From positions 1 to 13,695 of the forward strand of contig CAIOHI010000268.1 in NCBI GenBank assembly GCA_903858075.1: 13,695 bases of DNA. The letters are read 5' to 3'. Numbering within the stretch: the first letter of the stretch is position 1; every line of letters starts with the position of its first letter. The notes beneath the pieces were generated by a model. The model made no database searches. It saw only the letters and a list, made by a program, of their open reading frames with translations, and was not told where the DNA came from. Positions 13,425-13,695 of the stretch are shown here, one piece after another. A program made the position numbers and the translations under genes. This stretch comes from an uncultured Actinomycetes bacterium (GTDB lineage Bacteria; Actinomycetota; Acidimicrobiia; Acidimicrobiales; Ilumatobacteraceae).

Positions 13425-13695
13425 ATGGCACGTACCTGGTCTCCCGATTCATGGCACACGTTCCCCGCTGAGCAACAGCCAGCGTGGCCCGACGATGCAG
13501 CTCTCTTGGGCGCATTGAAACAGGTATCTGCGTATCCCCCACTTGTCTTTGCTGGCGAAGCTCGCAACTTGCAAGTTGCCCTTGGTCATGTTGCCGCCGG
13601 CAATGCGTTTTTGTTGCAAGCTGGCGACTGCGCCGAAAGCTTCGATGAATTTTCAGCAGTCAACATTCGCGAAAAACTGCGCGTCATTTTGCAGA
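13425..13695 (+). CDS. Class II 3-deoxy-D-arabino-heptulosonate 7-phosphate (DAHP) synthase, N-terminal part
   Basis: The first 90 codons are present and the frame runs off the right edge. The enzyme condenses phosphoenolpyruvate and erythrose 4-phosphate, the entry step of the shikimate pathway to aromatic amino acids. Diagnostic class II segments are TWSPDSW (4-10), QQPAWPD (17-23), PPLVFAGEAR (38-47) and FLLQAGDCAESFDEFSA (62-78), then NIREKLRV. Cys69 in GDCAESF corresponds to the metal-binding Cys of the plant/mycobacterial-type enzyme, which is named aroG in Mycobacterium tuberculosis. No Shine-Dalgarno precedes ATG 13425. TACGCT ends 10 nt upstream, compatible with a nearly leaderless transcript. 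The gene follows the sigma factor on the same strand after 107 bp of repeat and palindrome. Confidence 0.95.
   Translation, partial: MARTWSPDSWHTFPAEQQPAWPDDAALLGALKQVSAYPPLVFAGEARNLQVALGHVAAGNAFLLQAGDCAESFDEFSAVNIREKLRVILQ

Overview
The window looks like a chromosomal segment from an actinobacterium of moderate G+C, most likely an aquatic member of the Acidimicrobiia. This is inferred from the neighbour order nadD - LCP-type gene - rsfS, a class II DAHP synthase, an AtsD-like long sulfatase, a tRNA without encoded CCA, frequent GTG starts, and a secreted protein with a (TTTTTVAP)-type linker and an fn3 domain. No mobile element, CRISPR array or rRNA was found, and no stretch longer than 300 bases lacks a gene.

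Left part (1-8718, all minus strand). Read in transcription order, this is an accessory cluster: (i) a 779-aa secreted YHYH-domain protein (8718-6379); (ii) a cytosolic metallo-beta-lactamase-fold protein of the alkylsulfatase type whose second zinc site looks dismantled (6321-4597); (iii) a 777-aa formylglycine-type arylsulfatase whose GTG start overlaps the stop of the MBL gene by 4 bases (4600-2267); (iv) after an 80-bp gap with a possible promoter of its own, a large lipoprotein (2186 to beyond the left edge) with a possible Cys/His/Asp peptidase-like domain, a Thr-rich linker and the start of an fn3 domain. The translational coupling of two mechanistically unrelated sulfatase-fold enzymes suggests work on one sulfated organic compound. 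The formylglycine-generating enzyme that the arylsulfatase needs is not in the window.

Middle (8742-10039). A tRNA-Ala(GGC) on the minus strand ends only 23 nt before the start of the YHYH gene, so its 3' end faces the accessory cluster. An MFS transporter of the monocarboxylate-porter type runs the other way, and its 3' end overlaps the 3' end of rsfS by 32 bp.

Right part (10008-13695). A tight minus-strand operon nadD - LCP-like - rsfS has a 4-base overlap at each junction (NAD synthesis, an envelope protein of the LytR-CpsA-Psr type that lacks the expected catalytic arginines, and the ribosome silencing factor). Divergent from it is a group 2 sigma-70 factor with a shortened region 3. That gene is followed by a 13-bp tandem repeat whose first copy includes the stop codon, then a 14-bp perfect palindrome, then the first 90 codons of a class II DAHP synthase (first step of the shikimate pathway), which runs off the right edge.
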